Below, in pieces: positions 31,050 through 39,344 of a stretch of 51,578 bases of DNA. The first letter of the stretch is position 1, and the number at the start of each line of letters is the position of its first letter. Origin of the DNA: Nitrososphaerota archaeon (GTDB lineage Archaea; Thermoproteota; Nitrososphaeria_A; Caldarchaeales; Wolframiiraptoraceae); the NCBI GenBank assembly GCA_021163925.1, contig JAGGTD010000063.1, forward strand, positions 1 to 51,578. Reading direction: 5' to 3'. Below the pieces are notes generated by a model. The model was not told the origin of the DNA, made no database searches, and saw only the letters and a list, made by a program, of their open reading frames with translations. Position numbers and translations under genes: made by a program.

Positions 31050-33014
31050 CTAGAATCCGGCTCTAATCCTAGAATATCCAGCCGAATCCCTATAGACCTC
31101 TATTATGTTCGATGCTTCCTCGATACCCCTCCCATGATGGGTTATGATGATGGCTTGATCAACATATCTCGCTATCCTCGATAATTGGTTTAAGAGTGTC
31201 TGTAGATTCTCTTCATCCACTCCGTAGGTCGGCTCGTCGAGGATTATGAGCGACCTCACCCCTAGGTGATGTATTATCGCGAGCCTCAGGGAGAGCGAGA
31301 TTAGGGTTTGATGCCCTCCACCAACCCTGCTAGCCGGTATGTAATCCGATAGGCCGCGTGGCTTGACATAGACCCTATAATTCTCCGGATCTATCCTGAA
31401 GGATGTATAGATTCTCTGATCGGTTAAGCTCGTGAATATCGCTTGGGCTCTTAGAGCTATTGATCTGAGTAGCTCGTCTCTCCTCTTCTTGATGAAGTCT
31501 ATGATCCTCTCCCTGAGATTCGATGCGAAGGACATTACCCTAGACCTCTTCTCAAGCTCTTTTAGACGGGTCTTCAGCTTTTCAAGCTCAGCTCTCTCCC
31601 TCCCAAGTTCTCCAAGCCTCTCCCTCAATCTCCCTTCGAGGATCTCCACTCTCTTCCTTTTCTCCTCGATCTCCCCCGGAGCTTGGAACATCTGGGTCAA
31701 TCTCTCGTATAATTTTGGATCATCTGGATCTAAATCCAAGCCGAGCCTCCTCAGGATCCCTTCCACATCCAGTCTGATGGATTTTACGATCTTCTCCTTC
31801 TCAGCTATCCTCGTGTCATACTCCGAGATTGAGTTCATCAGCATGTTTAGTCTCTCACGCCTCCTAGTGATCTCGCTGATCTCACGATTAATCGATTCAA
31901 GCTTGGATTCGAGTTCCTGCTTTCTCCTTCGCACATCAATTAACCTCTCCTTTAGGTCGGCGATCCTCAGCTCCTCATCCTCGATTATCGATGAAAGAAT
32001 CTTCTCATCTATCCTCTGACCGCATGTCGGGCATTTTGCAACACCCTTCATCTTTAGTTCGAGCCGAGCTTTATGACCGTCCTCTAAGATTTTTAGTTCT
32101 CCGAAGATCTTGGCCTCTCTTTCTCTCAGCATTCCAACTTCCTCCTCGACTGATTTCAGATCCACCTCAAGATCCCTCAACATCTCAGCAAGTCTCCCGG
32201 ATTCGCGTCTAACGGATTCGAGATCCTTCAATCCATATCTGGCTAGAATAGATCTCTTTGAGTTGATGGCCTCTAGGAGCATGGCCTTGGCCTCCTCCAG
32301 CTCTCTCGCTTTCCCGATAAGTCTCTTAACGGCTGGATCCTCCCCCAGCCTCAAACTACTTTTCAGATCTTCGAGTTCCTTGTTTAATTCGTCAACTTCC
32401 CGCTGAAGCTCCTTGACTCTCTCCTCTCTCAGCGGGATTAGCTGGGTCTTCATTAGCTTGTATTCCGACTCGGTTCCCCTTAGATCCCGGATCACGATAT
32501 TCAGCTGCTCCGAGATCTCTCTTAGGAGGGTTATCTGGAGTATTGCATCCATATCCTCCCTCCTCGGCTCGAGTATTTCATTCAATCTTCCCTGTCTTGA
32601 GTATATTATCCAGTTGAACGCCCTATATCCTATTCCGATCAGCCTCGTTATCCTCCTCCTCAGGTCTTCAAGTCCCTCGACCTGAACCTCCCTTCTATCG
32701 ATTATCAGCCTGACCTCTTTCGTAGCAAACCTATTTCTCCTGAGTTCGGCGAACCTCATTATCTCAACCCTTGAGCCGTTTACGGGGCTTCTGAACCTAA
32801 GATAGGTCTCCATGCCCCTCACCCCCTTCTCCCTTCGAACTAGTAGCCTGTTCTCGACGCTCGGCACATTTCCGAATAGGGTGTATACTATTGCGTCTAG
32901 GATAGTCGTCTTCCCTACAGAGTTTCTCCCAGTTATCAGGTTTAATCCTCTCGTGAACGTTATCTTCTCATCCCTGAATCCCTCGAAGTTCCTGAGCCTA
33001 AGCTCCTCTATCAT
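31050..33014 (-). CDS. rad50: Rad50 double-strand-break repair ATPase, short form
   Basis: ABC-type ATPase head split by an antiparallel coiled coil. Walker A GRNSVGKTT (29-37), Q-loop IIYSRQG (near 140), zinc hook CPTCGQ (C328 and C331), signature ASRVGGGHQTL, Walker B and D-loop SLIILDEPTYGVD. Total 654 aa, clearly shorter than the roughly 850-880 of well-studied archaeal Rad50, so each coiled-coil arm is about 100 residues shorter. Its start overlaps the mre11 stop by 4 bp (ATGA), so the two are coupled. Confidence 0.92.
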   Translation of the reverse strand: MIEELRLRNFEGFRDEKITFTRGLNLITGRNSVGKTTILDAIVYTLFGNVPSVENRLLVRREKGVRGMETYLRFRSPVNGSRVEIMRFAELRRNRFATKEVRLIIDRREVQVEGLEDLRRRITRLIGIGYRAFNWIIYSRQGRLNEILEPRREDMDAILQITLLREISEQLNIVIRDLRGTESEYKLMKTQLIPLREERVKELQREVDELNKELEDLKSSLRLGEDPAVKRLIGKARELEEAKAMLLEAINSKRSILARYGLKDLESVRRESGRLAEMLRDLEVDLKSVEEEVGMLREREAKIFGELKILEDGHKARLELKMKGVAKCPTCGQRIDEKILSSIIEDEELRIADLKERLIDVRRRKQELESKLESINREISEITRRRERLNMLMNSISEYDTRIAEKEKIVKSIRLDVEGILRRLGLDLDPDDPKLYERLTQMFQAPGEIEEKRKRVEILEGRLRERLGELGRERAELEKLKTRLKELEKRSRVMSFASNLRERIIDFIKKRRDELLRSIALRAQAIFTSLTDQRIYTSFRIDPENYRVYVKPRGLSDYIPASRVGGGHQTLISLSLRLAIIHHLGVRSLIILDEPTYGVDEENLQTLLNQLSRIARYVDQAIIITHHGRGIEEASNIIEVYRDSAGYSRIRAGF

Positions 33015-34297
33015 GACTCCTCACCAACATAACTTGAAAGTAATTTCAGCCATCTATCTGAGAACCTCCTCCTATCGAGCTCCTTTAGAAGCCCCGTCCT
33101 CTCGCTCGCCCTCTCATCTAAGGCCATGGCAACGTCCTCGACGATCTCGGCGGCCTCCCCAACCCTCTCCCCCAATACTCCGAAGACCTCTTTAACTATC
33201 TCATCTCTTGAGATCCTCCCCTCAACGCCTTTAACATCAGGTCTGATCATGGTGGAGAGTTCCTCTGAGATCTCGACGTGGATCAGCTTATCGTATCTCT
33301 CAATGAGCTTTTGGACCTCTTCTTGGAGACCTAGCTGTGGGAACGGCTCATCACCCGCAACTATTCCAGATACATTGAGCTTGAGGATTCCATCCCTGTC
33401 CAGATTTAAGGCGAATGACTCGATCTCCTCCAAGCACCTCCTCCTAAACCAGTCGAGCTCCATGGGCTCATCGCTCACAATCTTCCTAACGCCTATCATT
33501 TGAAGCGGCTCCAGCTCCACAAATTTATGGGAGGTAAGCTCCGATCCCTTCACATCCAAGATATAGACTCCGAACGGCCCTCTCTCGCCGAGGTCTATGG
33601 CTTCGGTCGCGCCGGGGACAAGGAAGAGCTTTCCATGAATCTTCTTGAATCCAAGCCTCTCATGGTGGTGGCCGGTTATCACGAGATCCACATCCAGCTT
33701 CTCCAAATCCTCCAATCTTATCACGCTGTGTTCCGGTGTTTGAGGGGGAATATTGTGTACGCCTTCAACATAGTTATGTAGGATGAGGATTCTATAGCCG
33801 TCTGCCTCCACTTTCTTCAGGATCTCCGATGCCTCCTCGAATTTTCTCCTAGCATATGGATGGTATCCCATCCCGATTACGTTTAACCTGTCTCCAACAT
33901 ATGCCTCCTCCACTCCCTCCAGCGTCTTCTCTCCTATGACCTTGAAGTATTCGGCCATTGGATGGGTTATGAAGTCTAGAGCGTTGCTCGATGGTGAGCC
34001 ATCATGATTCCCTCTAACCGCGATTATCTCGATCTTCTTCCCAGATCTCTCCTCAATCTTCTTCGCCAATCTATAGAACTCCCATTTAACGAATACCGCG
34101 TCGTCTGGGGTCATGCTCCTCTTCTCGAATAGATCTCCGGCGTGGATCACGTAGTCCACGTCATTCTCTATGAAGATGTCTATGGCCTGCTTGAAGGCGT
34201 GTCTAAACGCCCTCCTCCTAGCATCCCTCAAAACCCTCGGGATGTTTCTCCCGATATGCGTGTCGCTGAAGACCCCTATCCTCAAACCCTCAGCCAT
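33011..34297 (-). CDS. mre11: Mre11 nuclease
   Basis: Mn-dependent exo/endonuclease of the Mre11-Rad50 complex. Phosphoesterase motifs all present: FSDTHIG, HAGDLFEK, RGNHDGSP, ILHNYVEG and ITGHHHERLG. The C-terminal portion (about 290-428) is helical and would bind the Rad50 coiled-coil base. The usual archaeal companions herA and nurA are not adjacent. A TATA-like agaaattac lies about 26 nt upstream of the ATG. Confidence 0.93.
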   Translation of the reverse strand: MAEGLRIGVFSDTHIGRNIPRVLRDARRRAFRHAFKQAIDIFIENDVDYVIHAGDLFEKRSMTPDDAVFVKWEFYRLAKKIEERSGKKIEIIAVRGNHDGSPSSNALDFITHPMAEYFKVIGEKTLEGVEEAYVGDRLNVIGMGYHPYARRKFEEASEILKKVEADGYRILILHNYVEGVHNIPPQTPEHSVIRLEDLEKLDVDLVITGHHHERLGFKKIHGKLFLVPGATEAIDLGERGPFGVYILDVKGSELTSHKFVELEPLQMIGVRKIVSDEPMELDWFRRRCLEEIESFALNLDRDGILKLNVSGIVAGDEPFPQLGLQEEVQKLIERYDKLIHVEISEELSTMIRPDVKGVEGRISRDEIVKEVFGVLGERVGEAAEIVEDVAMALDERASERTGLLKELDRRRFSDRWLKLLSSYVGEES

Positions 34298-34494
34298 CCA
34301 CGAGATAACCCTTAGATGAGTAATTTCTATCTTCGCTGAACGATGTAGCTTCTCAAAGAGGGATCTAAGGTCTATCTAGCGTGAGCCATGGGGCTTGGCC
34401 ATTAAACATAGATTTTCTCCAGCATCAAGCCTAGATGTGAGGCTTGGCTCATGTTCGTTGATCGTCGAAAATAGATTTGACCATTGTATAAAAA

Positions 34495-34501
34495 TTATAT
34501 A
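34495..34501 (+). promoter_or_regulatory. TATA box of the dolichol-kinase-like gene
   Basis: ttatata centred 26 nt before ATG 34524. It excludes the tracked start at 34395 and implies a leaderless mRNA. Confidence 0.6.
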
Positions 34502-34523
34502 CAGGCTCTCCCAGTATTATCCC

Positions 34524-35189
34524 ATGCTGATCTCAATCGAAGAGATAGGCTTGGCGACGATCCTCTTCATCTGGATCGTTATCTTGACGAGGTTCTTGAC
34601 GAAGTCCCTCTATGAGGCTTTGATTAAGCGTGGGGTTAAGGAGAGGGTCGCAATATACTATAACAGGAAGATCATCCACATGCTGGCCGGAGGACTGGTC
34701 GCGATCCTCGTCCCCTTCTACTTCAAGACCCCGATAATTCCATTTATCTTGGCGATGATCTTAGCAGCCTTCAGCTATATACCATATAAGACCGGTAAGC
34801 TGTTCTACTGGTATCAGGTTCCAGAGAACATGTATGATGTCCACTTCTGCGTGATGTGGGGAGTCTGCCTCGCGGCTGGATGGCTTTTGACCGGTAATCC
34901 ATGGTTCGGAGTCCTTCCAATAATATTCATGTCATTTGGGGACGCGATCACTGGAATAGTGAGGAACACCTTGTTCAAGAGGAGGACTAAGTCTTGGTGG
35001 GGTAACTTGGCCATGGCCACGGTGACGATACCGATAGGGGCATGGATCTTTGGAGCGGTTGGAGCGGGAATAGCCGCGCTGTGTAGCATAATTGAACACT
35101 ATGAGTTTGGGATGATAGATGATAACATCACGGTTCCATTGGCGGCTTTGGCAATCCTCCTCATACTCAACCCTGTGCCGAATATTTAG
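34524..35189 (+). CDS. CTP-dependent polyprenol/dolichol kinase-like membrane protein
   Basis: 221 aa, about seven hydrophobic helices. Motifs of the SEC59/VTE5/phosphatidate-cytidylyltransferase-like superfamily: YYNRKIIHMLAGGLVAIL, SFGDAITGIVRN, KSWWGNLAM and the C-terminal EHYEFGMIDDNITVPL. Such enzymes use CTP to phosphorylate dolichol, phytol or similar lipid alcohols. In archaea this would make the lipid carrier for N-glycosylation or recycle isoprenoid alcohols (inference). Monocistronic and convergent with proS (4-bp overlap). Confidence 0.8.
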   Translation: MLISIEEIGLATILFIWIVILTRFLTKSLYEALIKRGVKERVAIYYNRKIIHMLAGGLVAILVPFYFKTPIIPFILAMILAAFSYIPYKTGKLFYWYQVPENMYDVHFCVMWGVCLAAGWLLTGNPWFGVLPIIFMSFGDAITGIVRNTLFKRRTKSWWGNLAMATVTIPIGAWIFGAVGAGIAALCSIIEHYEFGMIDDNITVPLAALAILLILNPVPNI

Positions 35190-36625
35190 TAGGCTCTCGC
35201 GACGTAGACGACTTTCTTCGCCTCCCTACCGCAGATAATACATGAATTGCTCGGTCTCTCAGCTATATCATATCTCTCCCCTCTAATCTCTCCTCCAACT
35301 TCTTCTTTCAGCTTCTCGGCGCACTCAACGCTTCCACACCACTCCACCCTCGCTATCCTCCTCTCCCTTAGAAGCCTCTTAACCTCATCTACGCTCTTCG
35401 CGTCTCCGATCAATCCCATCATCATCCTCCTGCTCCTCTCCCTTAGGTTTGAGGCTATCGATTCCATGAGCTCCTCAACCTTCGACTCCAACTCATCCAA
35501 CCCCACCTTAACTCTCTCCAAGGTATCTCTCCTCGCTAGGGTGACCGTTGATTCGGCGACCTCCCTAGGCCCCACCTCAACTCTCACGGGAACCCCCATA
35601 AGCTCCCAATGATAGAATTTCTCGCCTGGAGTGATGTCCTTTCTATCGTCTAGGGTCGTCCTCCACCTCTTCTCAAGAATCTCCTTAATCTTGGATGCGT
35701 AGCCCATTATCTCCTCCTCTTGGCCCTTGAAGGGTATCGGGATTATCACGACCTGTGTTGGGGAGACTATCGGCGGGAGAACCAATCCCCTATCATCTCC
35801 ATGCTGAGCTATTATCGCCGCCAAGACCCTGCTATAGCCGAATCCATAGCATGTCTGATATGCGAGACCCCTGCTCCCATCCCTCTTCTCGAACTCGATC
35901 TCGAATGCCTTTGAGAAGTTTCTGCCGAGGTTGTGGACGGTTGCGACCTGATTCACCTTACCATCGGGATTCCACGCGTCGAATGCTATCGAGTAGACAG
36001 CTCCAGCGAATTTGTCGAAGTCGGGTCTCTTCAAGATCAGATAACTTATCCCAAGCATCTTCAAGACCTTCTCATAGATCTCTACGGCCTCCCTAACCTG
36101 ATTCTCCGCCTCCCTCAAGGTCTCGTGAACCGTGTGAGCCTCGTTCCATGGAATCTCCCTAATCCTGTAGAGAGCTCTAGTCGCCTTCGTCTCATACCTA
36201 TATACGTTCACGCTTTGATGGATCTTTAGTGGGAGGTCGGCGTGGCTTCTGATCCAGAGCTTGAACATGGGGTAGATTATGGTCTCCGAGGTCGGCCTGA
36301 TTATCAACTTCCTCTCAGCGCTCTTCTCCCCCATCCCACTTATCACGAAAACCTCTCCAGAGAATCCCTTAATATGCTCCGCCTCTCTTCCGAATAGCTC
36401 CTCGGTGGTGACGAGTGGAAAGAGCATCCGCTTATGCCCGGTCTTCTCCAATAGATCCTCCAATAGATTCCTTATCTTCTCCAAGATGTATGCGCCGTTC
36501 TCCATATAGACTATGAAGCCCTTGACCGGAAACCTGTTATCAGCTATCCTCGCCCTAATTATCAAGTCGTCGAACCAGCTTGAGAAGCTCTCAAACTTCC
36601 TTGAAGCGGATACGGTCATGAGCAT
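35186..36625 (-). CDS. proS: prolyl-tRNA synthetase, archaeal/eukaryal type
   Basis: Class II synthetase of 479 aa, the short archaeal form without the bacterial editing insert. Motif 2 lies in VNVYRYETKATRALYRIREIPWNEAHTVH, motif 3 in GFGYSRVLAAIIAQHGDDRGLVLPP, the anticodon-binding domain (VVIIPIPFKGQ) follows, and a C-terminal zinc-type domain ends CIICGREAKKVVYVARAY with the Tyr terminus typical of this form. It shares a TATA region with the divergent JAMM gene. Confidence 0.95.
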   Translation of the reverse strand: MLMTVSASRKFESFSSWFDDLIIRARIADNRFPVKGFIVYMENGAYILEKIRNLLEDLLEKTGHKRMLFPLVTTEELFGREAEHIKGFSGEVFVISGMGEKSAERKLIIRPTSETIIYPMFKLWIRSHADLPLKIHQSVNVYRYETKATRALYRIREIPWNEAHTVHETLREAENQVREAVEIYEKVLKMLGISYLILKRPDFDKFAGAVYSIAFDAWNPDGKVNQVATVHNLGRNFSKAFEIEFEKRDGSRGLAYQTCYGFGYSRVLAAIIAQHGDDRGLVLPPIVSPTQVVIIPIPFKGQEEEIMGYASKIKEILEKRWRTTLDDRKDITPGEKFYHWELMGVPVRVEVGPREVAESTVTLARRDTLERVKVGLDELESKVEELMESIASNLRERSRRMMMGLIGDAKSVDEVKRLLRERRIARVEWCGSVECAEKLKEEVGGEIRGERYDIAERPSNSCIICGREAKKVVYVARAY

Positions 36626-36643
36626 GATTTGAGACGTAGTCCC

Positions 36644-36653
36644 CCTATATAGG
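36644..36653. promoter_or_regulatory. palindromic TATA element CCTATATAGG between proS and the JAMM gene
   Basis: A perfect 10-nt palindrome centred about 24 nt before the proS ATG, which is promoter distance. A second TATA-like taattatt (36663-36670) is centred about 24 nt before the JAMM start. The symmetric box could serve both directions. Confidence 0.5.
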
Positions 36654-36689
36654 CATAAAGACTAATTATTGCTGTGGCCGAGTCCGTTG

Positions 36690-37076
36690 ATGATGGTGAG
36701 GAGGGTTATCCTATCTTCGAGGGTCGCCGACTCCCTGCTTGAGATGGCTAGGCTCGCCTACCCGCTTGAGATGCTCGCCCTCCTACGGGGAGAGAAGAGA
36801 GGGGATGGAGTCTATGTCGAGGAGCTTCTATTCGCCCCTCTCTCAAAGCATAGTAGCTCATCGGTCTACTTCAGGCTCGACCTAATGCCTATGGACTTCA
36901 CGATAGTCGGGCTCGCCCACTCCCACCCATCCGGTATACCCAAGCCTTCTCTAGACGATCTACAAAACTTCATAGGGAGGGTTATGCTGATCTTGATTCC
37001 ACCCTTCTCAAGCTATCGAGACATCTATGCGTTCAACTCGGATGGAGAAAGACTGAGGGTGGTGGTTGAAGGCTAA
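36690..37076 (+). CDS. JAMM/MPN metalloprotease (Rpn11-like)
   Basis: 128 aa from ATG 36690, the minimal JAB1/MPN fold. Zinc motif complete: upstream Glu in YPLEMLALLRG and HSHPSGIPKPSLDD (H-x-H-x7-S-x2-D). In archaea such enzymes cleave isopeptide-linked ubiquitin-like SAMPs or process them. No E1-like or SAMP gene is in the window. The tracked ORF begins at TTG 36669, but the double ATG at 36690/36693 fits the promoter spacing. It ends 4 bp into the convergent tpi gene. Confidence 0.85.
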   Translation: MMVRRVILSSRVADSLLEMARLAYPLEMLALLRGEKRGDGVYVEELLFAPLSKHSSSSVYFRLDLMPMDFTIVGLAHSHPSGIPKPSLDDLQNFIGRVMLILIPPFSSYRDIYAFNSDGERLRVVVEG

Positions 37077-37774
37077 GCCCTCTTTTCCCAACCCTTTAAG
37101 GCCTCTCTAGCCATATCTATCAAGACAAGCTTCGGGTCCTTCGCCTTGACGTAGGCGCTGGCCAACAAGACTCCCTCCGCTCCAAGCTCTATGGCTCTAG
37201 CGACATCATCTCCAGTCGAGATCCCGGCTCCGCAGAGGACATGGACACTTGGATTGATCTTTTGAACCGCTTGAACAGCTCCCCTAACTACCTCAGGCTT
37301 GGCCTTAGAGACAGGTATCCCCGTCCCGATGAGCTCTGGAGGCTCAATCGCGAGCATATCTGGTGAGAGGGCTGCTCCAGCCTTAGTGGTCTCAACCGTA
37401 TCCGTGCAGAGCAAGGAGATCAGCTCATTCTCCCTAAGCCTCTCCAAAACCATGCCTATATCCGCCAGCCTAAGCCTATGCTCTGAGTGATTCACCAAGG
37501 ACCCGACGGCGCCAGCCGCCTTAACATCTTCGGCTATAATCGAGCCCGTGTGGCTTCCAGGCTTATATGGGTCGACGTGTTGGGCGAAGACGGGTATCTC
37601 GACCTCCGCCGCCACCCTCGCTAGATCTATCATCGGCGGCGCCACCGCTATGGTCACCCCAAATTGCTCTGCGACCTCCTCGGCTATCTTCGCTAATCTT
37701 AGAGAGTTTTCTCCAAAGGCTTGAGCATAGGTCTTGAAGTTTAAGGCTATTAGTGGAAAGCTTATCCTTCTCAT
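37073..37774 (-). CDS. tpiA: triosephosphate isomerase, archaeal type
   Basis: Interconverts glyceraldehyde 3-phosphate and dihydroxyacetone phosphate. Active-site residues: N12 and K14 (ALNFKTY), His in LVNHSEHR, and catalytic Glu in AIEPPELIGTG; phosphate loop CGAGISTGDD. 233 aa, the short archaeal length compared with about 250 for bacteria. It starts 3 nt after the eIF2B-like gene ends, so the two form an operon. Confidence 0.95.
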   Translation of the reverse strand: MRRISFPLIALNFKTYAQAFGENSLRLAKIAEEVAEQFGVTIAVAPPMIDLARVAAEVEIPVFAQHVDPYKPGSHTGSIIAEDVKAAGAVGSLVNHSEHRLRLADIGMVLERLRENELISLLCTDTVETTKAGAALSPDMLAIEPPELIGTGIPVSKAKPEVVRGAVQAVQKINPSVHVLCGAGISTGDDVARAIELGAEGVLLASAYVKAKDPKLVLIDMAREALKGWEKRA

Positions 37775-37777
37775 GGC

Positions 37778-38698
37778 TTAAAGTCTGAACAGGTTACTTG
37801 ATAAGTTTTTGCTGAGGAGCCGCGGCCTCGGCGATAAGCTGCTCCAAAGCTCTAGAAGCTTCTCCCTAAGCATCCTCGGAGTCAATATGCCTTCCTCCGT
37901 GATGAACTTCGATATAAGCCTCGGCGGAACCTTCTCGAAATATGGGTTCCTGACACTTATCCCCTTAACCCCCCTACCATATACCTCCTCGGATGGATGT
38001 TCCTCAAATACGAATCCATGGACGGCTGCTTTCCAGAGATCTGTCACAACGTGGAATGGTGTTCTAGTATCCCTCGCAGCCAAGGCGATCATCCTAGTCC
38101 CGATCTTATTGACGATCGAGCAATCGTCGAGTATCGCGTCGCACCCCACAACGACCGCGTCGACCTCACCCCTCTCTAGGATATAGGAGGCGGCGGAGTC
38201 GACGATGAGGGTCACGTCGAAGCCGTTTGAAGCCAATCTCTCGGCAAGCTTGACCCCCTCGAACCCGGGTCTAGACTCGGTCACGATTATCTTTAGATCC
38301 TCGCATAGCTCGATGGCGGTCGCTAGGGTTGAGCTGTAACTGTGGGTCAGGATGCACCTATATCCTGAGAGGAGCCTGACAGCCTCCTTAATCGTATCCC
38401 TCAGTCTACGCTGATAATCCTTGACCGCTGATCTAACGGCGGACTCAACAGCCTCCTCCAAGCCCATTCCAGTCGATGTAAGCCTCTTAACATCTCCGAG
38501 AACCATGTATGCCAGGTTTGCGATTGAAGGCATGCTCGGCCTAGCCTCCGCCAAGAGCCTCGCGAGCCTCGAAACCTCACCCATGCTCGGCTTTCTCTCC
38601 AAGAGCTTTAGGAAGAGCCTCGCCGCTTTGATCGTGAGCTGTGACGCCCCGCTCTCCCTATCCTCCACGATCTCCTCGACCAAGCTCTCCGCGCTCAA
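37778..38698 (-). CDS. eIF2B alpha-like / ribose-1,5-bisphosphate isomerase family protein
   Basis: 306 aa with the eIF2B/MtnA/R15Pi C-terminal Rossmann domain: GYRCILTHSYSSTLA, VTESRPGFEG, VVGCDAILDDCSIVNKIGT. The catalytic Asp is present (GCDAIL), but the Cys that sits after THx in the R15P isomerases I know (THCNS) is Ser here (THSYS). I therefore lean to an eIF2B-alpha-like protein of unsettled function instead of the AMP-pathway isomerase. TTG start with GGAG just upstream. First gene of an operon with tpiA. Confidence 0.82.
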   Translation of the reverse strand: MSAESLVEEIVEDRESGASQLTIKAARLFLKLLERKPSMGEVSRLARLLAEARPSMPSIANLAYMVLGDVKRLTSTGMGLEEAVESAVRSAVKDYQRRLRDTIKEAVRLLSGYRCILTHSYSSTLATAIELCEDLKIIVTESRPGFEGVKLAERLASNGFDVTLIVDSAASYILERGEVDAVVVGCDAILDDCSIVNKIGTRMIALAARDTRTPFHVVTDLWKAAVHGFVFEEHPSEEVYGRGVKGISVRNPYFEKVPPRLISKFITEEGILTPRMLREKLLELWSSLSPRPRLLSKNLSSNLFRL

Positions 38699-38751
38699 TC
38701 TCCTAAAACATCCTTATCTAGATCTTATTAAGCCTTCAACCCGCTGAACGA

Positions 38752-38758
38752 TTAATAT
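38752..38758 (+). promoter_or_regulatory. TATA box of the exonuclease-like gene
   Basis: ttaatat centred 26 nt before ATG 38781; leaderless arrangement. Confidence 0.5.
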
Positions 38759-38780
38759 CCTTGGAGAACGGTTTTCACGT

Positions 38781-39341
38781 ATGGCTGGTAGGAGGATCAG
38801 GCCTAGAGCCTGCATACTCGATATAGAGGCGACGGCTCTAGACGCCGACATAGGCCACTTGGTTGGAGCTGGGCTAATGGGGCTTGACGGAGAGTTTAGG
38901 TGGTTTTATGTTAGGAGGCCTGTCGAGGAGGCCAAGATCTTGAAGAAGGTCTTGAAGGAGGTCTCAGCATATCATATAATATTCACCTGGAACGGCAAGG
39001 GATTCGATATACCATTCCTAATCTCTAGAGCCATCAAGCTCAAGCTTCCAGCCGAGGAGCTGCTAAAACCCGTCCACGTCGATCTAGCCGAGTTCGTTAG
39101 AGAGAATCTAAGGCTTCATAGATCAGATCTCTATCACGTCGCGAGGTTCCTCGGGATAAAGAAGGATCTGAGGGTTGAGGGATTCGATGTTCCATCAATC
39201 TACTTGAAGGCTTTGAGAGGCGATAGGGAGGCGGCGAAGTCGATCGAGGCGCATTGTAGAGATGATTTAGAGGTCACTAGAAAGATCTTGAAGAGGCTTC
39301 TACCGATAATCAGGGCAAAACGGCCTGAACTAATTCTTTGA
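38781..39341 (+). CDS. RNase H-like DEDD exonuclease family protein (YprB-like)
   Basis: 186 aa. ExoI motif CILDIEATAL (DxE), ExoII TWNGKGFDIPFLI (N-x3-FD), ExoIII EAHCRDDLEVT where the usual Tyr of Y-x3-D is His, so all acidic ligands are present. The pattern is the predicted RNase-H-like exonuclease family typified by YprB, seen widely in archaea. Substrate unknown; single-stranded DNA or RNA is likely by fold. It lies convergent with pyruvate kinase (3-bp gap). Confidence 0.82.
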   Translation: MAGRRIRPRACILDIEATALDADIGHLVGAGLMGLDGEFRWFYVRRPVEEAKILKKVLKEVSAYHIIFTWNGKGFDIPFLISRAIKLKLPAEELLKPVHVDLAEFVRENLRLHRSDLYHVARFLGIKKDLRVEGFDVPSIYLKALRGDREAAKSIEAHCRDDLEVTRKILKRLLPIIRAKRPELIL

Positions 39342-39344
39342 GCT

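Noticed and set aside
32110-33195. Ser-rich plus-strand ORFs across rad50/mre11
   Set aside because: Antisense reading of Glu/Arg-rich coiled coil; Ser/Leu bias is the typical artefact.
34298-34523. Possible C/D-box sRNA (gatga ... ctga) and inverted GTGAGCC/GGCTCA in the mre11 upstream gap
   Set aside because: Box sequences and spacing do not form a full C-D'-C'-D set and the inverted repeat is imperfect. I see only promoters here.
37778-38698. Ribose-1,5-bisphosphate isomerase call
   Set aside because: The position of the catalytic Cys is Ser, so I kept only the family name.
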